Source of the DNA: Onthophagus taurus
Lineage: Eukaryota > Arthropoda > Insecta > Coleoptera > Scarabaeidae
NCBI RefSeq assembly: GCF_036711975.1
Contig: NC_091972.1
Location: 27,781,001-27,845,000, forward strand
DNA: 64,000 nucleotides
Direction: 5' to 3'
A model generated the notes under the pieces. It did not search any database and had not been told where the DNA came from. It saw only the letters and a list, made by a program, of their open reading frames with translations. Below, one piece after another: positions 9,176 to 18,887 of this stretch (within the stretch, counting starts at the first letter, position 1; each line of letters starts with the position of its first letter). Made by a program: the position numbers and the translations under genes.

Positions 9176-9429
9176 GTAAAAAGGGGATTGGAGAACGGGG
9201 TTTCAGGTAGAACGTAAGAAAAGACATTTCAATCGTTGTGTCGTATACCTAAGATACAAGATTATTTAACTCGAAATGCGTTTTAAGAAACTGTTAATTC
9301 TTTATTTTTTGTTTAAATTATTAAATTTCCAATTTTATGGAATAAATGTAATGTGATTGGTTGTGAAAAACAAAGAAACGATCGGAATTAGCAGTGGTGC
9401 TGCGTAAATATACGAGTAGAGCATGGTTG

Positions 9430-9585
9430 ATGACGTCAGAAAACGTGACGTCACATCGAAATTTCAAACTCATTTTTCGGTCCGTTTTTCAATTTTCCGC
9501 ACTTTTTTTTTATTTCTAACGGCTTATTTGAGCGATTTCACACGGGTAAAAAAAAATTGGCTATTTTTAAGCTTGATGTCTATTC
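9430..9585. repeat. Right inverted repeat of the TTAA element
   Basis: Partner of 6133-6290. The outer tip reads GATGTCTATTC before TTAA, and GATGACGTCAG and GTGACGTCACA lie near its inner end. Confidence 0.8.
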
Positions 9586-9590
9586 TTAAA

Positions 9591-10664
9591 TTATACCAAA
9601 TAGTTTGCTCTTCCCAATTTATCTAATATCTCGTTAATATTAGGCAAGGGATACCGATCTTTTATTGTTTTATCATTGAGACGTCGATAATCGATTACCA
9701 TCCTCCATTTAGGAATTCCGGATGCGTCTAAATTCTTTGGTACCAACGCTATTGGACTTGCCCATGGGGAACAACTATCCCTGATGATCCCTTGTGATTT
9801 TAAATTTTTAATTTGCCTTTTTGTTTCTTTTTGTTGAACATATGGTTGTCGATATGGCTTCTGGTAAACAGGTACTTCATCTGATAAATTTATTTCGTGT
9901 TTTATTTCCGAATGAAATGTTAAAGGAATTCTTTCATCATGTATAATTTCTGGATATTGATGTAACAAGTTCTTTATCACCGATTTTTCTTCGTTGTTTA
10001 GATGATCTAAACGTAACTTTTTACTAATGTTTTCTCTTTGAATTTTAATTACTTGTTGTTTTGTAAGTGTTTTGTTTGTTTCATATTGTTTTACGTCAAG
10101 TTCTTCAAGTTCGACAGGATTACAATTTAGTTGTACAGGATATTCGTTAAAGTTTGTTATTTCTACTAAACATTCGTAGTTATTAACACTTACTAATGCA
10201 TTAGGTATTTCTACGTTCTTTATTATTTCGCAACGATGTATTAAAAATTGTCCTTCCTTGTTAGTTGCAGGTATTTTAACAATTTGTCGTGTTCGTTGGG
10301 GTAGATAAATTACAGTTTTATTAAAATAAAATGGTATACTCGCATTTTTAGTTTGTAACGTTTTTGATTGATAATCTAATTTAGCTCCCATCATTTCTAA
10401 ATTATCGCTACCTAGGATTCCATCGAATTTTTCAGAAAAATCTATTATATTGAAACAATAATTGTTTTCGTAATCATTAAAAGTTTTAAAGCTGGGTAAA
10501 TTCAATTTATAATAGTGTTTTGTTAATTCATGCATAGTTTTTACTACATATGGTTCATAATAATGATACTCTTGAAAATAACTTTTTGCTAATTTTGAAG
10601 ATATAGCCGAATGTGTTGCACCAGCATCGATTAAAATTTTGACATTATCTAACTCTGGTAACAT
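9591..10664 (-). pseudogene. Gypsy pol, aspartic protease plus N-terminal RT
   Basis: This 357-codon reverse ORF opens with LPELDNVKILIDAGATHSAIS, a retropepsin active site in which the usual DTG/DSG reads DAG. It continues to ILGSDNLEMMGAKLDY (flap region) and then the RT fingers: YQKPYRQPYVQQ, IIRDSCSPWASPIALVPK, RMVIDYRRLNDKT and RYPLPNINEILDKLGRANY. The frame stops where the palm strand should start, at the border of the inserted element. The DAG triplet would be expected to impair proteolysis. Confidence 0.87.
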
Positions 10665-10742
10665 GATATAAGGTAATTTTTGAAGAGTTTTGAAAATTTA
10701 CTTCAACTACGGATTCTGATGTGGTGAGGCTGTTATAGGAAA

Positions 10743-11039
10743 ATTTATAGGATCGAATGCGAAGATTGTGATCGGTTTTATATAGGACAGACAGGCAGGA
10801 ACATCCAAACCAGGTTTAAGGAACATCTTAAATGTAATAACTCCGCAATATACCAACACCTAAAAGAAAATAATCATAAAACCAGTCTCAATTGTACAAA
10901 AATACTAAAGAATATTAAAAAATCCAAACTTTTAGATTTATACGAGGAACTTCATATCTACACTGGTAATTTAAAAAACAAACTTATTAACAACATAACG
11001 GATATCAACAATTTTAGATTCTTTATAAAATACATTTAA
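10743..11039 (+). pseudogene. Penelope-like element GIY-YIG endonuclease, C-terminal fragment
   Basis: This forward frame of about 98 codons contains IECEDCDRFYIGQTGR, RFKEHLKCNNSAIYQHL, HKTSLNCTKIL and LLDLYEELHIY, ending in TAA. It is the GIY-YIG domain at the C-terminus of Penelope-like (PLE) polyproteins, with the CEDC cysteine pair before the YIG motif and the Arg and Glu further on. The RT is absent: the fragment begins directly beside gypsy sequence. The same protein stretch resumes at 63,951 at the far right of the window, so two copies of one family are present. Confidence 0.88.
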
Positions 11040-11312
11040 TTTCTTCGCGCGCAAGTCTATTATTCACAACGATAGGTTTTTTATTCTTTGTTAAAAACCT
11101 GTATAGCACGAATTATAAACAATAAGATACGGATACCGTTTTTAAAAAGTTTTATTTCTTGTTGTTTTAACTACAATAGTTTCGTAAACACTAAATTAAA
11201 AAATGAATAAACGTAAATTGAAACAAACAAAGAAAAATCTAACTAAGCATATAAAAATAATAGTAATCTTAATTCTAGGAATCGTCGGGTGTCTGTCATT
11301 CCGGGAACAATA

Positions 11313-12429
11313 TACCGATTGGCAACTTTAATTTTAGGAGATACACCCAATACGGACGTACGTATAAGTATACTTGAATCGCAAGAGTAGTGGATCGGAG
11401 AGCAGTCAGTCGTTTGACATCGTTCAATGATAAGAAATATTATAAAAATAATAACTAATATAATAAATGAAATTCAAATAAGACAAAGCAAATTCTTAAT
11501 TCTAAAAATAAAAACAATTCGTAAGTAACTGAAATAAACTTTGTAAAACAACAAATAAAACAAAAAACTATAAAAATAAAATATTTTTTATATTAGGTGT
11601 TCAAATAAACCACCATTCTGTGCTAAACAATAGCCCAATCTATCGTAAAAACACTAAGCCAGCCCAAACATTTCATTTTTGGGGATATTGTGTACGAGCC
11701 GCATAAACTTTGTGTTCATTGTCACGACTCCAATATCGAGCAACGCTGGGATTATGCCGACCATGCAAAGGAAATGTAGATTCATCGGTAAATAAAATGT
11801 TTTTTATAAAATCAACATTTCCGTTGGCCATTTCCATCATAGTAAAGCAAAATTCCGCCCTTGTAATTCCTGACTTTTTTGTACCTTGTACGACCTGTAC
11901 TCGTGTTTCTTTAATGTTTTTAGGACGGCAACATGGCTGATAGCAAACGTCTCCGCAACTTGTCTGCTTGACTGATTTTTATTGCGTTCAACATCAGCAC
12001 ATATCATCGTATCACGTAACTCATCTCTTTTACCCCTTCGTAATTTGTGTTTCTGTGGAGACACACATCCATGTCGCTCAAAGTTTTTAATAATATTTGA
12101 AATTGTTCCGCGACTAGGAATTGATCTGTTTTCATAGGCCACAGGAAACAAATTAATTATTTGGGCTACAGAATTGCCACCATAAAACCATTTTATAATC
12201 TGTACCTTTTCCGCTACAGTAAACAACATCTTAGTTTTTTTTTGCTAGGGTTAACTGCAAAGCGATGCGACCAACTTCGCCTCTCAACAATCTATGAACG
12301 ATTCAATTTGTGCATTACCCCTACGCTTGTTTATCCCCCACTTAACGACACCGAATATACACACACACGTATACTTATACGTACGTCCGTGTTGGGTGTA
12401 TCTCCAAAAATTAAAGTTACCAATCGGTA
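11313..12429 (-). mobile_element. Tc1/mariner element, defective, with ~65 bp inverted repeats
   Basis: The left end reads TACCGATTGGCAACTTTAAT and the right end is its near-perfect reverse complement ending CCAATCGGTA. The repeats extend about 65 bp and include GGAGATACACCCAA and GACGTACGTATAAGTATAC. TA flanks both sides (11311-11312 and 12430-12431). At 1.1 kb it is a little shorter than a full mariner. Confidence 0.88.
11640..12229 (-). pseudogene. Mariner-type transposase, degenerate
   Basis: The reverse frame starts at the ATG at 12229 with a helix-turn-helix domain (LFTVAEKVQIIKWFYGGNS, IPSRGTISNIIKNFERHG) and a second one (RQVAETFAISHVAVLKTLKKH). It then shifts frame near 11840. In the other frame the remainder reads NILFTDESTF (first catalytic Asp), HNPSVARYWS and NVWAG-like sequence up to about 11640. 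The second and third catalytic acids are not present. The enzyme would have bound the inverted repeats and cut at TA. Confidence 0.82.
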
Positions 12430-12821
12430 TAACTCACGCATCCCATTCTTGTTTTTTCTTATTTTTAAGACCAGTCGTTCTTTAACTGTTGTACTTTCGC
12501 GTTTATACTTTTAGATCAACTGACATTCTTTGAACATTTTGTTAGTATTGTTTTTCGTCCTTTTCAAGTAAGTTACATAAACTCTGTTCATTAAGTTATG
12601 TTTTATGTTTTTCAAATTCCCTTGTAGTGGTTCGACCCTTTTGTTTTTCTGAAGGATTTTTACATGTTCTTTGAGTGACCTTTTCTAATTTACTTCAATG
12701 AAATGATTTATATATATATGTATACGATTTCCCGATTACTCATATGTGTACCACATTGACGGTAACTATTCCGTTCTTTGTATCAATTTTTTTTACCAAC
12801 TATTTAATTTTAACTTTAGTT

Positions 12822-12862
12822 GTACCTGAAGAAGGCTACTTGTTAGCCGAAACATGTTGTAC
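12822..12862 (+). ncRNA. Hammerhead-ribozyme-like motif of the Penelope-like element
   Basis: The order is GTAC, CTGAAGA, a 5 bp stem (GGCTA, loop CTTGT, TAGCC), GAAA, a short ACATGTT, then GTAC pairing back to the start. This is the layout of minimal type I hammerheads (CUGANGA, stem II, GAAA, tiny stem III), which are known from Penelope-like elements. One extra A between CTGAAGA and the stem departs from the consensus, so self-cleavage is uncertain. The motif lies near the element's 3' end, where such ribozymes are expected. Confidence 0.5.
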
Positions 12863-12949
12863 TGAAAAAGATAAATAAAGAAATCGCATCGTTTAGTTTA
12901 GAAACATTTTCTTACTCTTTCATTTAGAATTGTTTGATATTGAGTACAG

Positions 12950-13380
12950 CAAATAATTTCTGTTAACTTTTTCTCCATTTACGATCCAAAGCATCTTTTG
13001 GAAAATTACTAATCTATCTCTTGTTTTAATAGATAGAATTTTTGGCCAAGAACCTGGATCGTTTGCATCAAAACTTAAAGTAGACATTGATAGCATGGAT
13101 ACATTAGAACAGGAAGCTACATTTCTTTCATCTTCAACTGTGTTTGTTCCAGCTTCTGTTTCTTGCGTATCTACTTTTCCTATTTGTTCGGATTGCTCTG
13201 ATGTTAGTGTAGCATCAGTTTGAGTTGAAACTTTTTGGTTTTTTTTTTTGTAAATGTGTTGATTCTGTCAAAAATTTATTTAACGAACCAGCCAACGCTT
13301 GATCAATTTCTAATTGTCTGGCTTTTCTTTTTTAGTACTGAGCCCCCGACAAAGTTGTTGGCTTGTTCTTTTCCGACATC
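12950..13380 (-). pseudogene. hAT-like (ZMYM/TTF-type) transposase N-terminal fragment
   Basis: The reverse strand holds, in broken frames, SEKNKPTTLSGAQY, a KRKARQLEIDQAL stretch, a serine-rich acidic part and DPGSWPKI...RDRLVIF. These match the start of the TTF-zinc-finger hAT proteins (LSGAEKRKRK..., DPxxWP...), which are often annotated as zinc finger MYM-type or repressor proteins. Several stops and frameshifts interrupt it, and the zinc finger and catalytic parts are absent. No element ends were found. Confidence 0.6.
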
Positions 13381-13934
13381 TACAAAGCCGCAACATGTTA
13401 TTTAATGGTCTTTAAAACTCGGAACAACTGCATTTACTTGATTCTATTTGACATTTCAAACACGGTTGGAGACAGAGTCGTAGTACAGTCACGACAAGGA
13501 TTCGCGAATTTAATGATGCAAATTACTCGATATGACTTAAAAAAGAATAAGAAATAGGCAAATAGCTTACGTTCTATGCTTGATCATTAAACTTTTCATA
13601 TACAAAAATGTTTCACAAAACTGTTTCTTTTATTTAGGTTTTATCTTGTTTACATACATGCATACAATGTGTGATAAAATCATTTTAAATGGTTTATGGA
13701 AAAATCCCTGAAACGGGTCTAAAGATCTAAATTTTTTGCAATTTCTTCGTGTAGGAAGAATCCAAGTGCATTCTGAATCTAGTGCAGTCAATTTTAATAT
13801 TGGTTACATAAGAAAATTTAAATCTTCTCCTTCGAAACGACTTTTAATAATGTTTATTAAAAATTGATTTATAGAATTATGAGGGTTTACTCTATCATAA
13901 TAATTATTTAAAAAATGTTTACATAATTCGATAA
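13381..13934. other. AT-rich stretch with the left arm of an inverted-repeat pair
   Basis: Nothing recognisable is encoded. The left arm of the repeat pair that brackets the CsRn1 element lies at 13664-13718. The bases from 13735 to 13934 look neither like an LTR nor like gag. Confidence 0.4.
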
Positions 13935-14385
13935 ACATTGGAATCAATGAATTTGACGTCGACCTCAACACACCTCTCGGAAGTTCAAAAACATCGCACC
14001 ACAAAAACACCACCACACGACGAACTACTAACAACAATCCAAAATCTGACGTTAATGTGTCAAGCACTAGTGACTACCATTACACAACAACAACAACAAC
14101 AGGACAAAAAATTTGGAAAATCAAATAAATTCTTTGACTACCCAATTTCAAAACATACCAACAAATACGTCGAAGAATTGTAATTGTTTTCACAATTCTC
14201 GAGATAGACATCGTTCTTCGTCACGTCACTCGCGGAATAGATCTAATTCTACGAGTTATTCGACTATTTGTTGGTATCACCGTAAATTTGGAGACAACGC
14301 GGTTAAATGTGGAGGAACATATTGCAAATTTTATAATTCCTTCACCGACAAAAACAAAAATTTTCCATCGACATCAAAAAACTAA
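13935..14385 (+). pseudogene. CsRn1-type gypsy Gag, C-terminal part, frameshifted
   Basis: A forward frame carries HDELLTTIQNLTLMCQALVTTI and then a Gln run. After a one-base shift in an A run (about 14,105-14,110) a second frame continues with LENQINSLTTQF. An Arg/Ser-rich stretch follows, then ICWYHRKFGDNAVKCGGTYC, the CHCC-type nucleocapsid finger known from the CsRn1 clade. The N-terminal half of Gag is missing. The frame ends shortly before pol opens in another frame, as in gypsy elements using frameshifting. Confidence 0.75.
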
Positions 14386-14429
14386 TAAAGGTTTCAAAAG
14401 AAAAACAAAATTTTTCCAAATTCAAAATT

Positions 14430-17400
14430 TTGACAAAAAGTCAACCTCAATTTACGGTAAATTCTGTCAGTTCGCGACTTTTCATTTTTGACAATCAAAA
14501 TAACCTAAATTTTTTAATTGACACTGGAGCTGACATTTCGGTTCTACCTCACAAATTATATCCGAAACGTAACCAAGATACCAACTCAAACCTTTCTGCC
14601 GCTAATGGTACTACAATTACTACATACGGTAAAAAAATGCTTACAATTTCATTAAATCTAAGAAGGAATTTCCCATTCGTATTTACTATAGCTAATGTTA
14701 GTAAACCAATCATTGGTGCGGATTTCCTTCATGCGTTTGGTATCTTGGTGGATATAAAAAAGAAGCGATTGGTAGATTCGAAAACCAATTTGTTTTCAAT
14801 TGGTTCCATTGTCAAAAATACTATTCCAACTCCCAAAATTTTTTCTTTTGAAACCAAATATACAACACTCTTAAAAAAATTTCCAAAATTAACGTCTACA
14901 CCGGACTTTACAAAACCAGTTGGACATAACACTCGACACAGAATTGTTACCAACTCACACTTACCGTTTTGTCGTCCCCGACGTTTAGACGTGCACAAAC
15001 ACAACATTGCAAAGAAAGAATTCGAACAAATGGTGGCATTAGGAATCTGCCGACCCTCTTCTTCTTCTACAGCGTCGCCTCTTCACATGGTTCCTAAGAA
15101 AGATTCCAACGATTGGAGACCATGTGGAGACTACCGACAACTCAACAACATCACAGTTCCAGATCGTTATCCTCTTCCGCACATTCAAGATTTTAACTTA
15201 CATTTACACAATTGCAAAATTTTTTCAAAATTAGATCTGGTACGAGCTTATCACCAAATTCCTGTAGAAGAAGACGATATTCCTAAAACGGCTATCACTA
15301 CACCGTTTGGTCTGTTCGAATTCACGAGAATGCCTTTCGGTTTACGTAATGCGGCACAAACCTTTCAAAGATTTATAAACGAAGTTCTATCTGGCTTAGA
15401 TTTCCTATTCGTATATCTAGATGATATTCTAGTAGCCAGTCGCAATGAAGAAGAACATTATCTTCATTTACAACAATTGTTTGAGAGGTTAAGCTCTTGT
15501 AATATTAATATACAACCAACAAAATGTGTTTTTGGAGTTACAGATTTAAATTTCCTAAGTCATCAAATTTCTGCTGAAGGCGTTCGCCCTTCGCAATCTA
15601 AGGTTAATGCCATAACTGAATTTCCAAAACCAACCACACTAGAACAATTACAGCGATTCTTAGGAATGATAAATATTTATCACAGATTTTTACCAAACAT
15701 CTCAAACATTTTAGCTCCTTTACATCATTTATCAAAAACACTTTATTCACAAAAACTTAAATCAATCACTTCTTGGACACACCATCACGACATTTCTTTC
15801 ACTACAGCCAAAGAACTTTTATCAAAATCCGTCACTCTTGCACACCCATCACCACAAGCAACTCTTTCACTGACGACTGACGCCTCAAGTAAAGGTATAG
15901 GAGCAGTTTTATCACAGACTATAGACAATAAAACACAACCTTTAGCGTTTTCTTCTCAAAAATTATCTTCAAGCCAAATAAATTATTCAACTTTTGATAG
16001 AGAATTGTTAGCAATTTACACTAGTATCAAATTCTTTAAACATTTTTTACATGGACATCAATTTGTAGTTTACACTGATCACAAACCTCTAATCAACACA
16101 ATTTTTTCTAACACAGAAAAAACTCCACGTCAGACACGATATCTTACTTACATAACACAATTCACATCAGATATCAGGTACATTACAGGAGAATCAAACA
16201 TTGTAGCGGACACGTTGTCCAGAACAAATATTGATTCTCTAAATTCACAGTACCCTGACACACAAACCTTAAAAAACGCGCAATTTAACGATACAGAATT
16301 AACACATTTACTAAACAAACAATACTCAAAGACACAAACTACTAAATATAACCTATCGCAACAAACAACATCACATTCAGATGTAAAGCTTTGGTGCGAC
16401 ATTTCAACAAACAATCCTCGAACATACATACCACAAAAATTTCGTAAAACAATTTTCAACAAATTTCACAACTTAACACATCCTGGTATTCGCGCTACTA
16501 CACACATCATCAAAACACGATTCTTGTGGCCTCACATGACAAAACACATTCAGTTATGGACAAAAACCTGTTTGCGATGTCAACAAACAAAAGTTCAAAA
16601 GTACACAAAATCACCTATTAGTAAAATTCCGATACCAAAATTAAGATTCGATCATATCCACATTGATTTGGTCGGTCCTCTCACTCCGTCCCTTGGCTGC
16701 ACATATGTGCTCACCGTAATAGATCGTTTCACGCGTTGGCCAGAAGCTTTTCCTCTCAAAGATATTGGTTCTTCTTCTATTGCGGATACTTTGTTTCGGC
16801 ATTATTTCAGCCGATTTGGCATTCCTAGCACTATAACCCATGATCAGGGACGACAATTCGAATCAAAACTCTTTTCAAAATTTCACACCCTTCTAGGAAC
16901 ACGTCAAATTCATACATCCACCTTCCATCCCCAAAGCAACGGAATTTTAGAAAGGTTTCACCGTTCTTTAAAAACAGCCATAACTGCCAGAGGTAACACT
17001 ACGAGGTGGAACAATGATCTTCCCTTGGTTCTCCTAGGCCTCAGATCATCTCTTAAGGAAGACCTAGGTTGTTCATCTGCTGAACTTGTATACGGTCAAC
17101 CACTTAGGCTTCCAGGAGAATTTTTTGTTTATATTCAACACCCTTTGGAATCTGATCCATTGCTATCTAGTTTACGAGAAACATTCTCTTGTTTGAAACC
17201 AGTAAACACAGTTTTTCATTCCAACCAAAAACCATTTATTCATAAAGATTTATTCATTTCAAAATTTGTTTTTGTCAAAATTAATGGGATTCAAGCCTCT
17301 TTAACACCAAGATATGAAGGCCCATTTAAAGTGATAAAAACATTTCCGAAATATTTTGTAATTTTCAAAAATAACAAGGAAGTAGCTGTTAACATCAACA

Positions 17401-17507
17401 ACCTTAAACCAGCATTTCTTTTAAAAGAAAATTCAACTTGTCACCACAGCGAGGCAATCAATTCTCGTGATATAAAAATTCAAAAAAAAGTTACTTTCAA
17501 TTTTTAA
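14430..17507 (+). CDS. CsRn1-clade Ty3/gypsy Pol polyprotein, 1025 aa, uninterrupted
   Basis: Protease: [14 protein letters not shown] and [15 protein letters not shown] (residues ~25-110). [48 protein letters not shown] (Asp), [11 protein letters not shown] (Asp pair). RNase [31 protein letters not shown]. Integrase: a zinc finger (HPGIRATTH...CLRCQ), [22 protein letters not shown] and [10 protein letters not shown] (D, D, E). The end contains [15 protein letters not shown], typical of CsRn1/Kabuki elements. All catalytic residues I can check are present and there is no stop. The polyprotein would be cut by its protease and carry out reverse transcription and integration. The 5' half of the element (LTR, most of gag) was not found. 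Confidence 0.95.
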   Translation: MTKSQPQFTVNSVSSRLFIFDNQNNLNFLIDTGADISVLPHKLYPKRNQDTNSNLSAANGTTITTYGKKMLTISLNLRRNFPFVFTIANVSKPIIGADFLHAFGILVDIKKKRLVDSKTNLFSIGSIVKNTIPTPKIFSFETKYTTLLKKFPKLTSTPDFTKPVGHNTRHRIVTNSHLPFCRPRRLDVHKHNIAKKEFEQMVALGICRPSSSSTASPLHMVPKKDSNDWRPCGDYRQLNNITVPDRYPLPHIQDFNLHLHNCKIFSKLDLVRAYHQIPVEEDDIPKTAITTPFGLFEFTRMPFGLRNAAQTFQRFINEVLSGLDFLFVYLDDILVASRNEEEHYLHLQQLFERLSSCNINIQPTKCVFGVTDLNFLSHQISAEGVRPSQSKVNAITEFPKPTTLEQLQRFLGMINIYHRFLPNISNILAPLHHLSKTLYSQKLKSITSWTHHHDISFTTAKELLSKSVTLAHPSPQATLSLTTDASSKGIGAVLSQTIDNKTQPLAFSSQKLSSSQINYSTFDRELLAIYTSIKFFKHFLHGHQFVVYTDHKPLINTIFSNTEKTPRQTRYLTYITQFTSDIRYITGESNIVADTLSRTNIDSLNSQYPDTQTLKNAQFNDTELTHLLNKQYSKTQTTKYNLSQQTTSHSDVKLWCDISTNNPRTYIPQKFRKTIFNKFHNLTHPGIRATTHIIKTRFLWPHMTKHIQLWTKTCLRCQQTKVQKYTKSPISKIPIPKLRFDHIHIDLVGPLTPSLGCTYVLTVIDRFTRWPEAFPLKDIGSSSIADTLFRHYFSRFGIPSTITHDQGRQFESKLFSKFHTLLGTRQIHTSTFHPQSNGILERFHRSLKTAITARGNTTRWNNDLPLVLLGLRSSLKEDLGCSSAELVYGQPLRLPGEFFVYIQHPLESDPLLSSLRETFSCLKPVNTVFHSNQKPFIHKDLFISKFVFVKINGIQASLTPRYEGPFKVIKTFPKYFVIFKNNKEVAVNINNLKPAFLLKENSTCHHSEAINSRDIKIQKKVTFNF

Positions 17508-17740
17508 ATATGATTTATTTTTTCTTTAACCACCATATTCCTCTTTTTATTAATCTTTATAGGAGGGGAAGTGGCTGTAGCATGCTGTGCACACGACATG
17601 TACAAAACAAAGGAGAACGTTACTATATAAAATTATTAATATTATTATCATTCAAAATAATCAATCGATTTTATCAGTACTGTGAATGTAGTTCGTATTA
17701 TTATTTATTAAAATATTAATTTATATTGTGGATACATACA
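17508..17740 (+). repeat. Polypurine tract and probable 3' LTR of the CsRn1-type element
   Basis: A purine tract (AGGAGGGGAAG, 17561-17571) follows the pol stop. TGGCTGTAGCATGCTG follows directly and could open the LTR, and GATACATACA near 17740 could close it. CsRn1-type LTRs are short (150-250 bp). No matching 5' LTR is present in the window, so the borders are a guess. Confidence 0.45.
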
Positions 17741-18887
17741 TATATATCCACAGTACTCCTTTCAATTTTGGAATTATATTTACTACGGTTTGAGTTATGG
17801 AGGCTCTTGTCCTTATACAAGAGCGAATTGATTTGAATTTTGAGTTGCCATCAATTTTATTGTCCTGGAAATGTGATCCATGGACTCTTTGGAATTGGCT
17901 GGAAGTCGGCCAATACGGTCTCCAATCTTGTTACAGTTTCATTTCGAGTCTCACGGTTCTTCTACTAATCTTATCATATTAGTTTCTTAAATGCTATGGG
18001 ATGCAGCTGCATAATTCCCGTTTCAGGGATTTTTTCATAAACCGTTTATAATGATTTTATCCGCTACTTACGGACACACTGTATGTGATTTCATATGTAA
18101 TTACTTTCATTTGATTTTCTTTCCTTAATCAGTTTATTATGATTTTAATGGATATCTAATTTTTATTAATACACTCGCGGGGTATCTTAATTTATTTTTG
18201 TTGTTGATTATTAAAGGTCATTGAGTGTTCGTTGGTAAATTTATCGATATTCTTAAGATCCATTAATATTAGGGGTGGGGATGCGGATATCGGTCGTCCG
18301 TACCGCGTTTCCTCTTCCCACCACTTCCTCTTTTGTTCTCAAGCGTTAGTGCAGTACGCTTGTTTAATTTTTGGTAAAGTTTGTTCCGGCTTTCCTGGTT
18401 CCGCTTTAATCAACACGTGCAGTCGCATTAAATGAAAAAAGAAGGAACAGGATTTCCAGATAAGGTTTGAATATTTTTGTATAGAATCTAAATTATTAAT
18501 AGTTTATTTTCTTGTTTTCGACCTGTTCGCTTGAGTTTTTTTATTATTTTATTTTTTTGACATTAAAGGAGTGTCTCTTACAATATTGACTCAGCCGACT
18601 CAATTTTCGTGTTATTGTTTTTTCTTTTCAGGTTATAATTTTGTTTAAATTCTTTTTTTGAGGAGAATTTTTTTGTAGCTTTGTTATACTAATTTTTTTT
18701 TGTTTGTTATTATAGACAGTTATTAATTTAACCAGTATAAGACCTTCTGCACACGGAGCTGCTCGTCATAGACGAGTATTAGACGCAATTGTAGGAAGAC
18801 GTACGCTTCAGTGCATCTCACGTGTTTTTAAATAAAAATCAGCATATGGCGACGCAGCGTCGCGACTTCGTCTAAACATGCGACTCG
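17741..18887. other. Non-coding stretch between gypsy and hAT elements
   Basis: It contains the right arm 18017-18081 of the inverted-repeat element. From 18,100 to 18,740 it is AT-rich with pyrimidine tracts and no recognised coding sequence. Just left of the hAT tip lies the palindrome GGCGACGCAGCGTCGC (18848-18863). Confidence 0.4.

Larger units (their letters stand above)
6133..9585. mobile_element. TTAA-flanked inverted-repeat element with internal tandem array
   Basis: Imperfect inverted repeats of about 155 bp border this segment: left 6133-6290, right reverse complement about 9430-9585. They share GAATAGACATCA at the tip and AAATGAGTTTGAAATTTCGA further in. TTAA lies just outside both tips (6129-6132 and 9586-9589), as after insertion into a TTAA target. 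Both inner ends carry one or two TGACGTCA/TGACGTCAC palindromes. No transposase is encoded; the interior holds the 115 bp array and a LINE. A shorter relative lies at about 29,655-30,304. TTAA targets are known for piggyBac and Kolobok. The tips do not start with CCC, so I leave the superfamily open. Confidence 0.8.
5046..10735 (-). mobile_element. Ty3/gypsy retrotransposon (reverse strand), split by a nested insertion
   Basis: Protease and the RT fingers lie at 9591-10664; the RT thumb side, RNase H and the beginning of the linker to integrase lie at 5046-6125, all reverse-strand. Between them sits the TTAA-flanked element 6133-9585. The RT palm is missing from both flanks. No integrase core, LTR or gag is visible, so the copy is truncated at both ends. 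It is abutted by a Penelope-like fragment at 10743. Confidence 0.82.
10743..12920 (+). mobile_element. Penelope-like element, 3' part, with a mariner nested in its 3' region
   Basis: The GIY-YIG coding end (10743-11039) is followed by AT-rich untranslated sequence. A mariner at 11313-12429 interrupts it. The untranslated part continues to a hammerhead-like motif at 12822-12862 and an AATAAAGAAATCGC stretch. The right border (about 12,920) is approximate. Confidence 0.6.
13664..18081. mobile_element. Inverted-repeat (MITE-like) element interrupted by a gypsy retrotransposon
   Basis: The left arm 13664-13718 (ACAATGTGTGATAAAATC... GGTTTATGGAAAAATCCCTG) is the reverse complement of 18017-18081, which reads to ACACACTGT-type ends. 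The right arm carries about 11 extra bases (CGCTACTTACGG). The gypsy sequences lie entirely between the arms, which fits insertion of the gypsy into a small inverted-repeat element. Confidence 0.65.
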
